Assembly (NCBI GenBank): GCA_021234155.1 | Contig: JAJEKV010000004.1 | Location: forward strand, 15,929,059 to 15,993,058 | Direction: 5' to 3' | DNA from: Isoetes taiwanensis | Lineage: Eukaryota > Streptophyta > Lycopodiopsida > Isoetales > Isoetaceae | DNA: 64,000 nt | Part shown: positions 48,611 to 58,407 of the stretch, in pieces | Layout of the letters: every line of letters starts with the position of its first letter | How positions within the stretch are numbered: the stretch's first letter is position 1 | Translations under genes and position numbers: made by a program | The notes under the pieces: generated by a model | Seen by the model: the letters and a program-made list of their open reading frames with translations, nothing else | Databases searched by the model: none | Told to the model about the DNA's origin: nothing

Positions 48611-48876
48611 GGTCTCACACGTCGCTACAGAGGGCGAAAATGAGATTTTCATTTTCGGGCCGGCAATGTGTGAGACATTCAAACTAAACACACCAAAAGT
48701 TGTAAATTGCAGTAAAATAACTTGATAATTCTAAATTAGAGCTAAGAATCAGTAGAATTAGCATGTTACATGTTCAAAAAGTACAAAATTTGGTAGTGGG
48801 CCCCACCATGTCTCACACGTCGCGCCAGGACAGGAAATGACTTTTTCAAAATCGGGCTGGGCGCAACGTGTGAGAC
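48611..48876 (+). promoter_or_regulatory. Two palindromic 70-bp modules upstream of the histone-like ORF
   Basis: At 48611-48676 and 48810-48876, GTCTCACACGTCGCGCC (or close) faces GGCGCAACGTGTGAGAC, with an AAATGAGATTTTCA-type spacer between. The same module occurs twice more at 50453-50522 and 50654-50725, ahead of the gag block. Function unknown. Confidence 0.7.
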
Positions 48877-48950
48877 CTTGCTTAATTAGGTGTTTTACAT
48901 GTTTTAAGCAACCCAAAAAGGTAGTTTAAAAGTTGACCTAAAATTGACAC

Positions 48951-48960
48951 CTATAAATAG
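48951..48960 (+). promoter_or_regulatory. TATA box candidate for the histone-like ORF
   Basis: CTATAAATAG lies 104 bases upstream of the ATG at 49064, after a palindromic module. An identical 10-mer lies at the same relative place before the gag block. Confidence 0.5.
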
Positions 48961-49063
48961 ACCTAGACCCTCCCATTTCCCATTTCTTCTTCCCTTAGAA
49001 GCTTGCTCGCGTGTTCGCCAAGGCGTCTTACGGCGCTAGCTCCGATCGACGAACCAAGAAATG

Positions 49064-50308
49064 ATGGCCCGCACAAAACAAACCGCTTTCGGAAGCCTCG
49101 TGGGAGCCGAATCCTCCAGCCCCAAATGCTCGCCTCTTTCGAGAGAGTCCTTCAGAACGCTTTTCCGGAAGGCTTAATCTTCTTCGAGCCAAGATGCAGA
49201 TCGGATCGGGCGACCACACGGAGATCATAGACGACGACCGACCAGACATCATGCATCAAATCCTCGAGGAGATCGCAGAGGAGGAGGGAAGGAGCAGGGA
49301 GCCTGAGGAGCGAGCAGGGGCAGCCAATGCCAGAGAGCAACACCGTGCGAGACCCACATGCGGGAGGAGCAAGGGGAGAGAAGGGCGGCGAGCCCACCGG
49401 CTCACTCCGATGAGGAAGCCGATCTTGCACGCTTCATCAGCAAGTATGAAGCCAAAGAGCGCCGCCGGGAGCAGAGGACGAAGAGTCGGGAAGACGACCC
49501 GACCACAACCAGCGGGCCAAAGAAGAGAAAGGCCAAAGCCATCAAGGCAGGCGGCAGGAAACTTGTGAAGGTCGGGAAGCGAGCGGTAGGGCCCGTCATC
49601 AACGAACCATCAGGCGAAGAGACCCCGCCTTCCACCGACGATTCGGACGACGATTACGTCCCCAACCCGGAGGGGGCGAGCTCTTCAAAACCCCCGCCCG
49701 TGGAGAAGGAGGTACCCGAGCAGGTGGCACCTGAGGAAGATCAGTCCGGGCAGACACCGAAGCCCCCACCTTTTCCAACGTGGGATAGGGTTAAAGCCCC
49801 GCGACCACAAGGGAGGGCCTCACGCCTAGACCCGGTCAAGGTCTAAGAAGAAGATCAAGGAGCACAACGCATTACATGGTGAAGTGGGAGGCATACAATG
49901 CCTACTATCGAGCACAGGTAAGAACAATCGGCGGACATCCGACAAAGAAGTCGACCTGAAACCACCGCCACCCAGGCCCAAGCCTCCCGAGCACCGAGGG
50001 AAGAAGCGGAGCAAGAAGAAGAAGTTGGAGGACGAGCTCTCAAGGAGATCCGCCACTTCGAGAAGAGTTCTGGACTCTTGATCCCGGGCGCCGTTCAGTA
50101 GCTTAGTCCGCGGAAGTCATGCGAGAATACAACACGGACATCTGCGAGTAACCGACGAAATGTTGATGTGCCTACGGAGAGGCAAAGAGAGGCAAAGATA
50201 GTGCAGCATTTTGAAGATTCAACGGCACATAGTGCACTTGAAGAGGGTTACCCTCATGAGGCGGGGATATGTATCTTGCCCGGGCACATCAAGGGAGAAC
50301 GCCCTTGA
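49064..50308 (+). pseudogene. Histone H3 / CENH3-like ORF captured by the retrotransposon (frameshifted)
   Basis: The first codons (49064-49087) encode MARTKQTA, the start of histone H3. The ORF continues as a long basic then acidic, Pro/Ser-rich region (best open at 49358-49846). The last 270 bp spell the histone fold in pieces at H3 spacing: ALKEIRHFEKSSGLLIP (50036-50086), PFSSLVR (50091-50111), EVMREYNTDICE (50113-50148), TDEMLMCLR (50151-50177), EAKIVQHFEDS (50189-50221), VHLKRVTLMR (50232-50261), DMYLAR (50266-50283), HIKGERP and stop (50285-50308). These correspond to helix N, helices 1-3 and the C-terminal RGER of H3. LLIP before PF, one extra residue in the loop 1/helix 2 stretch and VTLMR are CENH3-like rather than canonical. 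About six small indels separate the pieces. At about 410 codons the tail is much longer than in any H3. It is placed between PBS and gag. The H3 family assignment is firm; the CENH3 subclass is probable. Confidence 0.82.
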
Positions 50309-51031
50309 AACCTTTTTAAAATAATGAACATTTTTGTTAATATAAAGAATTTTTGTGTAGATAAAGCGTCAAATCTTGTTTAAATAAGTTAAGATATTGA
50401 TTTCTAGCTTTTGTTTTAGTTAAATTGGAGCTTTGAGCAAAATTGAGGCGATGTCTCACCGCGTCGCGCCGGACGAGAAAATGAGATTTTCATTTTTCAT
50501 TTGGAGGCAACGCGATGTGAACCATGCCCAAAAGTGCCCAAAAACAGCTCCAAATCGACCAAATAAGGGGTCAATTACGCTAACTCGACGAGTTTAGTGG
50601 AATTACAGCCTTAGATCACCCAAATTGAGTAGGTCTAGCCCAATTAGGACCCATGTCTCACCGCGTCGCGCCCGGGACGTAAAATGAGATTCTCAAAATG
50701 GGTCAGGCATAGCAACGTGTGAGACCTCTCCTCATTTTCTTCACCAAATGATCTCCAGTTTCTTTGCAATAGGTTCATTAGTTGTTCTTAGCATGCTTTA
50801 AACCAAAATTAGCCTCCAAACACTCAATTGCACCTCCTAATAGGTCGGAATGCGCCCAACTCCAATTGAATTCTAGGTCATCCAAAATTAGGGTTTTCCA
50901 CTTTTCTATAAATAGATCCATCATTTTTCATTTGGCACCACCGCAAGTTTGCTCTCCACTTTGCTTAGGGCGATCTTCCAGCTCCCGAGGCGCTTCTACA
51001 TCCGTCTGTTACTCCCTTCTTCGCTAGATCA
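50309..51031 (+). promoter_or_regulatory. Inter-ORF region with palindromic modules and TATA box
   Basis: A second pair of the palindromic modules (50453-50522, 50654-50725) and CTATAAATAG at 50906-50915 precede an ATG at 51032 (MATYATGDGTAPVPIFEV). The arrangement copies that before the histone-like ORF (48.6-49.06 kb), suggesting duplication of a promoter/leader unit. Confidence 0.55.
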
Positions 51032-53200
51032 ATGGCCACCTATGCGACTGGCGATGGTACGGCGCCAGTGCCCATCTTTGAGGTAGGATGTCAACGACAT
51101 CTTCCAAGTCTTTGGGAAGAAATTGATATCAAGCCACGCTAAATGCAACCCCGACAACATGACAAGTGCTAGCAGAGTTTCAAGCTAGGGTAGGACCCTC
51201 CCTTGTTCAGGTTCCCCTTGCATAGGATATTTTGTTCCTCCCATCCCTTGGCAGCCTTGGAGGATGTCCCCAACATCGCCAAGTACCTAACCAACAAAGC
51301 GCCAAAGGCTGCCGGATTACATGGTCCTTACGTACCAACAGGACCAAGTACTTCTCCTACACCGCTGCCTTAGCCATTTTTTTATCCCACCGCGAAAAAC
51401 CCAATGGGGGCAACCTCTATCCCTCCGATGGAGGTGGACCCCATAGCGAAGGCAGAAGAAGAGCAGATGAATCGTTTGCAATATCGGCAAGAGCGGAGAG
51501 AAAGGATCCGGCGACAATAAGTACATGGGACTCGAGGGAGGAGGCGGCAACAAAGCGAGCGCGTGAGATGGCGAACTTTGGCCGGCCCGTGAGAACATCG
51601 ATTGCTCCCCCACCGGGCTAGGCATCACAAGCCTAGCCCCAATCATCATCAACGGAGAGGAGTATTTACTCCTCAACATCGAACCTTCGAGTCGCGAGAG
51701 GGAGCTTCCATTGGGCGAACGCTACTCCACCCAGCTCACGGCGGTCCGGACTTGGGCGACTTCATCGTCCCGGGAGCCTCGGACTTTCGCTCCAAGTGAG
51801 GGAAGCCGACACTTACACAGAGAGTCGACTTGGCACATCGGACCCTCTGGCGGATCCGGGCAAATGATGGACGAAGCGAGGCTAAGCGAGGAGGAGTTCC
51901 CAGCCCTCCGGGGAGGAACGATGGGGATCCGCGGGAAGACCACCAGCAGCATTTTAATGCGGCGCCTTGACACCACCTCCATCAAGAGGAGCGGGAATCG
52001 ACCTGGCAGTCGACTCCACGATTGGCCTATTTAGGGACCTCGCAGGAAATAGAGTAAAACCCAATCGCGTAGGAGGCAGTGGAGGCCAAACAAGCGGAGG
52101 AAGGCCTTCGGCCCGGCCACAATGGCCGAGGAGTCCACGAGGTACTACACGCTGGCTGCTAGATGGGAGAATAGCGGTAATCCGCACTTAAGTTCAGCCC
52201 GGTGAAAGGAGTATTCATCTTGATTTGCACTCCTCGAGGGCTTGGCGGGGGCACTGCCATATAGCGCAAATGTGGAAACTCTCACGGTCAAGAGGGCAAT
52301 GGCACTTGACCTCTTAAACTTCGCCATGTCCCCCATGTCGAGGCTGAGATTGGTGATCCATGCCAGCCCTTACATCCGGTAGAAGGGTGGAAGGGGCTAG
52401 TGAGAACCTTCTTGGTGACTTCGTCGGCAAAAGCGTCATCGGGAACTTGGGTCATTCGGTAGGAACGGCCCAAGTTAAGAAGTTCCTTGAGGACACCCGT
52501 CGTGCACCGAAATTTCAAGATTAGTTAGACTCTTGATCCGGAGACTTTTGTACTAAAATATTATATAATATATGAATATAATCTCTTTGCACTTTAAATG
52601 TTTTGTTGATGTATTTTTGCCCCACAACTATACCAACAAACATAAACAATGCAAGAGAACAAGGAAAACTAACCATATAGCCATGAACTACTTGTGTATG
52701 CGGCTAGAGGCCTAGGCTCGGGGAACGACAACGCCAAGACCTTAGGGAAGAACGGACCCCAGAGGACCACCCCGGCAAGGAACCTATTTGAAGATATGGA
52801 ACCCATGACCCCGAGGAGGAAGAGATATCCTAGATGAGGGCCGGACCTTGAGCGATAAAAGGCTCAGTAGGCTGCCTGGCGAGGGGAGCGGGTTAGGTGG
52901 GCAATGCTCAAGCGCCACAAGCATCAGCTCGGAAAAGCAGGAAGGGACAAGAAGAGGAGCAAGAGAAGAAGATCCCCTTCGGACTCCTCAGACTCAAAGC
53001 TCGAGTCGAACTCGACTCAGGAAGAAGAAGCGGGCCCAGGCCGAACGAGGCGCTTAAGGCAAAGGAACACCGAAGAGGGAAAGCCGGAGGAACACCCCGG
53101 ATGGGCGACAAAGAGACACCGGGGCCTCGACTACGGAAGAAGGTAGATTCGCATTGGGCAATGTATGGAAGGCCGGAACCGAGCGGTTCAGGGGAGAATA
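51032..53200 (+). pseudogene. Unassigned pre-gag coding region of the retrotransposon
   Basis: Plus-strand frames have biased, coding-like composition but no family I recognise: a Pro-rich and then charged helix (MEVDPIAKAEEEQMNRLQYR near 51428-51520), IIINGEEYLLLNIEPSSREG near 51640-51700, VDSTIGLFRDLAGNRVKPNR near 52000-52060, LAGALPYSANVETLTVKRAM near 52240-52300, and a Lys/Arg/Glu-rich stretch at 52850-53240. It may be the N-terminal part of Gag or further captured sequence. Confidence 0.4.
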
Positions 53201-53229
53201 AGTCGGGGATTAGAAGCGAGAGGCATGGC

Positions 53230-54000
53230 TGGGCCAGAAATGAGTAGATGCAACAAATGCTTATGGCATGAAGGATAAAGACAAAGGAAAGAGTGGCAGC
53301 GACCAACTTGAAAGAAAGAACGCTTGGATTTGGTGGAAGGGTTATGCAAAGGCATGGCTTGGCGAGGGATGCTTGTAAGTTCGGGAAGTTTGCTAAAGCC
53401 TTCAAAGCCATTCGTCCCGAGGGAACATAAGTCTAGTATGATCACGGCAGTTCTATAGGTTGCAGCAAGGCAACAAATCTGTCGAGGAATATCTGAGAGA
53501 ATTCATGAAATTTGAGGCTCTATGTGCCAAATTGGGTGAGAAGCATGCACGATAAAGCTATATTGAGGGGTTGAATGAGGAGATCCATAAGCTTGTGAGG
53601 GCAATAAACCCCTAAGACAATGATCGGGCGGGAGTCAAGGCTATAAGCTTGCAAGGGGCGGGGACCTCGAGAATAAGCGTGGCCGGAGGCAGCGGCATTT
53701 CGGGACAAAGGCAAGGCTGACGAGGAAGCTATAGCCCCTAGGCGGCCGAGTCCAGGTCGGCTAGAGGAAACCCCATATGGTGGCAACCAGGGGAAACAAA
53801 GGAGGGGAAAAGCGGGAGTGTCCTTCAAGGACAAGCAGGAGGGGTCAAACTACTCCAAAGCGGTCGCGATCCTTTTGCGAGCGATGCCCAAGGAAAAGAG
53901 ACGAGGAGTGCATAGAAAAGCAGCTTTGCTTCAGGTGCTTCCACCAGGCCATGGACGAACTGCCCCCCACGTCATGAGTCTGGCCCAGCTAGCGGAGTTG
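53230..54000 (+). pseudogene. Gag (Retrotrans_gag core and CCHC knuckle)
   Basis: The core reads FYRLQQGNKSVEEYLREFMK at 53444-53505, then YIEGLNEEIHKLVRAI at 53560-53610: the 'QG..SV.EY...F' and 'F..GL...I' motifs of Gypsy capsids. A knuckle-like CFRC...H segment follows near 53925-53960 (LCFRCF.). It is interrupted by stops and shifts. Confidence 0.8.
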
Positions 54001-54079
54001 GGAGGTGGGACACTTCTCGCCGATGACGGCGGCGAGGAAGCGGCGACTACATTCCGGTGAGTGTCATATCTTTGCCGCA

Positions 54080-54470
54080 ATAGATACGAGCAAGCGAAAC
54101 CCGATATAAAGTAATTTCCACGGTAGGAAGGCCAAGGCCAAGTCCTTCATAGTCTTGATAGACTCGGGGAAGTAGCCATAACTTTGCATCCCCAGAATGG
54201 TTCAAATGTTGAAGTTGAAACCACTAAAGTCAAAGCAAAGGCCTGTTGTCTTAGCAAGTGGTGCGATAAAGCGGGCCGGCGGCAAAAGAATTAACCGACA
54301 TCGACTTGCGAGGATTAAGATCGGATGGGAGCGAAGTAATGGGCATTGGCAAATGCGACCTGATCATAGGAATGGAGTACCTTGGACCAGCGGGGGCCAT
54401 TATCGATTGTGAAGCGGAAGGTGACCTTCCCAACACCGCGGCAAGATCATTGAGATCACGGGTAAAGAAG
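54080..54470 (+). pseudogene. Aspartic protease
   Basis: A frame near 54145-54175 gives a VLIDSG-type active site (in the sequence as LIDSG with a shift right after), followed by PRMVQMLKLKPL at 54190-54230 and, at 54350-54395, DLIIGMEYLGPAGAIID, the second conserved block of Gypsy proteases. Confidence 0.7.
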
Positions 54471-54814
54471 TTGTCCCCATCATGCGGTGTATGTCTTCTA
54501 AATCGGCGTTCAAGTGCATCAAGAGCGAGCAGGTGGCATACATCTTCAAGCTTGAGATTGGCGAGCACAGGCGGAGGAAAGCAAAGAAGGCGAGTGCTCA
54601 GCAAGTTGCGAAGCAAATAGCTTCGGCTGATCAGGAGTTCCATGATCTCTTTCGAGATGAGATCAAGCGACTTCCGCCTAGGGGAGTCGAGTGTGAGATA
54701 GCACTCGAACCGGGAAAAAAACCGACAAGTAAAAGCTCCATCTGGAGAATGACGACCAGGAGTTGAGCGAGGCTGAAGAAGCAATTCGCGAGGTTGCTTC
54801 GACCTAGGCTTCAT

Positions 54815-55430
54815 TAGACCTAGTGTCTCCGCCATTTGGAGGCCCCATTCTCTTTGTAAAGAAGAAGGATGGCAGTTTAAGAATGTGCATAGACTATAGG
54901 CGGTTGAACAAGCACACCATTAAGAACAAAATGCGCTCCCGGATCGGGCGACTTGATGGATCAACTCCAAGGTGCAAAGGTCTTCTCCAAAATCGACTTA
55001 AGGTCGGGGTTATCACCGGATCGGGATAAAGGAAGAAGATATCCATAAGGCCTTGAGCATGATGCGGGCATTATGAGTTCACGGTAATGCCTTTTGGCTT
55101 ATCGAATGCCCTTGTGGCGTTCATGAGGCTCATGAGCGACATCTTCGAGGAGTTTTAGACATCTTTGTGATTGTATTCTTTGATGACATTTTGGTGTATA
55201 GCGAGATCCCTTGAAGAACGTACAACACTTAAGGAGAGTGCTAGAGAAGTTGAAGAGGCACCGGTTATGCGCCAAGTTGTGAAGTGTCGCCGCTTAGGGG
55301 AAGGTGGAATACACGGGTCATGTGATCTCTGCGAAGGAATCTCGGCGGATCACGCCAAAATTGAAGCCGTCATTCGGTGGCCGGCGCCGAAGAATGTGCA
55401 TGAAGTCGAAGTTTTCTCGGCCTAGCGGTA
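54815..55430 (+). pseudogene. Reverse transcriptase
   Basis: Blocks in order: [20 protein letters not shown] then [14 protein letters not shown] (54826-54930), a shifted [17 protein letters not shown]-type segment (54955-55010), the MPFGLSNAP-like block (about 55088-55112), and the catalytic box FFDDILVYS at 55177-55203 (the FIDD/YVDD site). VIRWPAPKNVHEV at 55366-55405 is the thumb motif. At least four shifts occur. Confidence 0.9.
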
Positions 55431-55439
55431 CTACTGAGG

Positions 55440-55940
55440 AAGTTCGTGAAGAACTTTGCTAAGATAGTGGCCCCGATGCCAGACTTGGCGGGGAGAAAAG
55501 TGAAAAGATTAGGCGAGCATTGGCACAAAAAAACCAAAGCGGGGTTTGAATTGTTGAAGGAAGCTTTAACAACCGCCCGATCTTAACCACTGCCGGACCG
55601 GAGAAAGATAAGCTTGCAACAGGCGAGTAAAAAGATAGCTTCTGGTGCGGTCCTCATGCAAGAAGAGCGTGTGGTAGCGTATGATTCTAGGAAGATGAGC
55701 GACATGCCAAAGCGCTACCCACCCCACCCACAGGAGAATTGCTTGGTTGTCGGGGCATTAAAATTTGGAGGCACTACCTTTTGGGAAGGAAGTTCCGTTG
55801 GATACGAACCATCGAGCCTCCCGGTATGTATTCATCGCAACCACACCTCAACTTTGGGCGAGAAAGGTGGATGGAGTTCCTTGAAGAGTATGACTTTGAT
55901 ATAGTCTACAAGCCGGGAAGCTCAATGTGGTAGCCGGATG
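55440..55940 (+). pseudogene. RNase H
   Basis: SGAVLMQEERVVAYDSRKMS at 55638-55700 and the NCLVVGALK segment, followed after a shift by a RHYLLGRKFR-like block and then WMEFLEEYDFDIVYKPGSSM (55870-55930), are standard Gypsy RNase H and connection motifs. Confidence 0.85.
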
Positions 55941-56169
55941 CGCTTTCAAGGCATCCCGACAACTAGAGTGCATTGCAATGCAATTTCAAAGCGCTCTCCG
56001 GCGACTTTGGTAAGAAGATTGAAGAGTCCTTGCCAGCGGGGCGTGGATTTCAAGGAAGTATGGGCAAAGCCTCTCTAGAGAGGCTAGAAACGGATAAGGA
56101 AGCGGGAAGCCTTTAAACATTATAAGAAGGAAGGCAACCTGTTATACCATAAGAACAAGTTGTGCGTGC

Positions 56170-57000
56170 AGAATCATCGGTGTAAGGAAATTGATCCTCC
56201 ATGACCGCGCTGCAGACCCAATAAAGCCGGCCATGCGGGATTCATGAAAACATATTTCAAAGTCTTGTCGCAGCGGCTATTATTAGCGGGGAATGAAGAA
56301 GCAAGTGGCTCGCTACATCCGAGAGAATGCCCGTTATGTCGTGACGAGACGGAAACCTTCGAATTCAGAGGAACATTAGAGCCATTGGCGGTCTTAAGCG
56401 CTAAGTGGGAGGTGATTAGCATGGATTTCATCACGGGACTCCCAAGGACCGTAAGAGGGGAAAGATCGTTGATGGTAGTAGTCGACAAGTTGTCGAAAAT
56501 GGCACATTTTGTGCCTTGCGGGGACCACTGAATCTGACTATGGATACAGTGAAGCTCTTCACCAAAAAGATTTTCGGGCTTCATGGCATGCCAAGGGAGA
56601 TCATCTCCCAGCCGAGGGATCCGAAGTTCATGAGTGCCTTACGGCAAGACCTCTTTCTGACGATTCAGACCAAGTTATCCATGAGCACGGCATATCATCC
56701 TTAGGCGGATGGCCAAAGCGGAGCGGACCAGCGAGGATTTTTAGAGGACATGCTACGAAACTATATGCGGAATAAGCAAGGTATGTGGGAAGAATTTATT
56801 CACTTGGTGGAATTTGCCTACAATAGCACCAAGCAGGAATCATCCCAAATGTCGCCGTTTATGATTAATTACGGCTATCGGTGCCTAACTCGGACACTTG
56901 GCACAACCCGGAGTGTCAAAAGTGGAAGTTCGCTTGTGATGTTGGCCGATATCACGGCGGCTTGTGGAAGAAGTTCGAGGTGTTTGCTAGCAAGAAGTCG
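56170..57000 (+). pseudogene. Integrase
   Basis: An HHCC-type zinc finger (ILHD...H, ECPLC at about 56190-56340) precedes the catalytic core: SMDFITGLPR (56418-56450), VVDKLSKMAHFVP (56477-56520), RDPKF (second Asp, about 56613-56630), YHP.ADGQSGADQ (the place of the catalytic Glu, altered), and AYNSTKQESSQMSPFMINYG (56817-56876). Confidence 0.88.
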
Positions 57001-57179
57001 ACGAAAAAGCATTGCCGACAAGCATCGAGCGGTCGAGAGAGTTCAAAGTTGGAGATGATGTATGGCTCAAGATCAAGGTGAAGCGGTGAAGCTTCGAGAA
57101 TCGGAATTGCAAAGCTTGCTCCAAGGTGAAATTTTGGGCCTTCGGAATAGTCAAGAGGTAGGTAATCAATCCTACAAGC

Positions 57180-57490
57180 TAGACTTGCCGACACACCTAA
57201 AGATCCATAAGGTCTTCCACGTGAGTTTGTTGAAGAAGCACACTCCAAATCACGGGCCAGTCTTGGACTCTCAACGTTGTTGGAAATGATGGAGGAGGAA
57301 GCATTTTGGAAATAGTTCGAGAATTGATTCTTGATAAAGCTTTCAAGAAAGCGAGGAGATCGAGAATTCCTCCGGTACTTGGTCAAGTGGAGACACTTAC
57401 CCCGTGGAAAAACCTTTGACATGGGTACTTAAGAAAGATTTAGTGAAGCGGTACCCACGGTTTATGGAGCAATGGGGCGGCAAGGTCATC
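57180..57490 (+). pseudogene. Integrase C-terminus with chromodomain
   Basis: LPTHLKIHKVFHVSLLKKHT (57186-57245) is the usual GPY-like tail. After it, across shifts, come ILEIVREL, then FLRYLVKWRHLP (about 57366-57400) and the aromatic/acidic tail TWVLKKDLVKRYPRFMEQW (57416-57472), matching a chromodomain fold that would bind methylated histone tails. This places the element among chromoviruses. Confidence 0.75.
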
Positions 57491-58394
57491 TCTCAGAAGA
57501 AATCGGCTCAAGGGCATGTCGATTTGTGTAGATTAATTCTATGTTTAGTTAAGATTAATCTCGCATGCAACTACGCTTGGTATGGGTGCATCGCGTTATT
57601 CTGATGATGATGGACCACTACGGTGATCTCTAAAGTGGTATAATGTCAATGTAGGCATGACCGGCGTTTAAAAAGCTTGGCCGAGTGGAAGGTAGATTAG
57701 AAAGTCTACTTACGTCCGAAGCCGGAGTAGGCGACCTCGAAGAAAAGGAGGTCATGAAGGAATGCAGCGATAGGAAAAGCACCTCTAGCCCCATATATGC
57801 TTTGATAGGAGAAATCAGGCCTTCCGCCCCATATATCGGGAAGGACCTATCCTCCACTGTTGGGCAACTAGGGTGTAGGCATGGCGGCATATAGGCATAT
57901 AAGTCTTGTCTCCATGGCCATAATGGAAGATTCACCCTCTTCCCTCTGTAGGAGATTAGCCATGCATCCATGTAGATAGGTGGGGTGGTCATATAACCAA
58001 AATTTTATTAATAATTATAATGGTACTAGCGTAGTGTCGGCACCTGCAGCCAATAGCGGAGGGCAAGGAGGTCGAGCTATGAAGACTTGCAACACAAATT
58101 TTGTTGGAATGTGTTGCAAGGAATGAAAAAGTACCTCGGACGTTAATTTTAATTTTGATAAACTTAATTGTCATGTTAAGCGGAATTATTGAGTAATCTC
58201 TTTTAATGATGTTATGAATTGATAAGTTATTTCATAATGTGATGGCGTGATAATGTCCTAAAATATTACCTTAAGGTAATCTTAATAAATGTGTAAGTAT
58301 TATAGTAATTATAGTATGCACCGAGGTTGATTGCGGGGTTAGGGCGATCCCAAGGTGGGGGAGACCCACGATCTTTGCCGGACAACATCATTTC
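57491..58394 (+). other. 3' untranslated region of the retrotransposon
   Basis: No domain was recognised. A coding-like piece at 57630-57990 in antisense is probably chance. The last 100 bp (GACAACATCATTTCAAGGTG) are shared with the LTR fragment at 27.6 kb. Confidence 0.5.
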
Positions 58395-58407
58395 AAGGTG
58401 GGGAGAA
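58395..58407 (+). other. Polypurine tract
   Basis: AAGGTGGGGAGAA directly before the TG of the 3' LTR (one base T from the LTR start); typical of plant Gypsy elements. Confidence 0.9.

Noticed and set aside
52908-53411. 167-residue minus-strand ORF within the retrotransposon
   Set aside because: It is antisense to the gag region, which has recognisable motifs on the plus strand.
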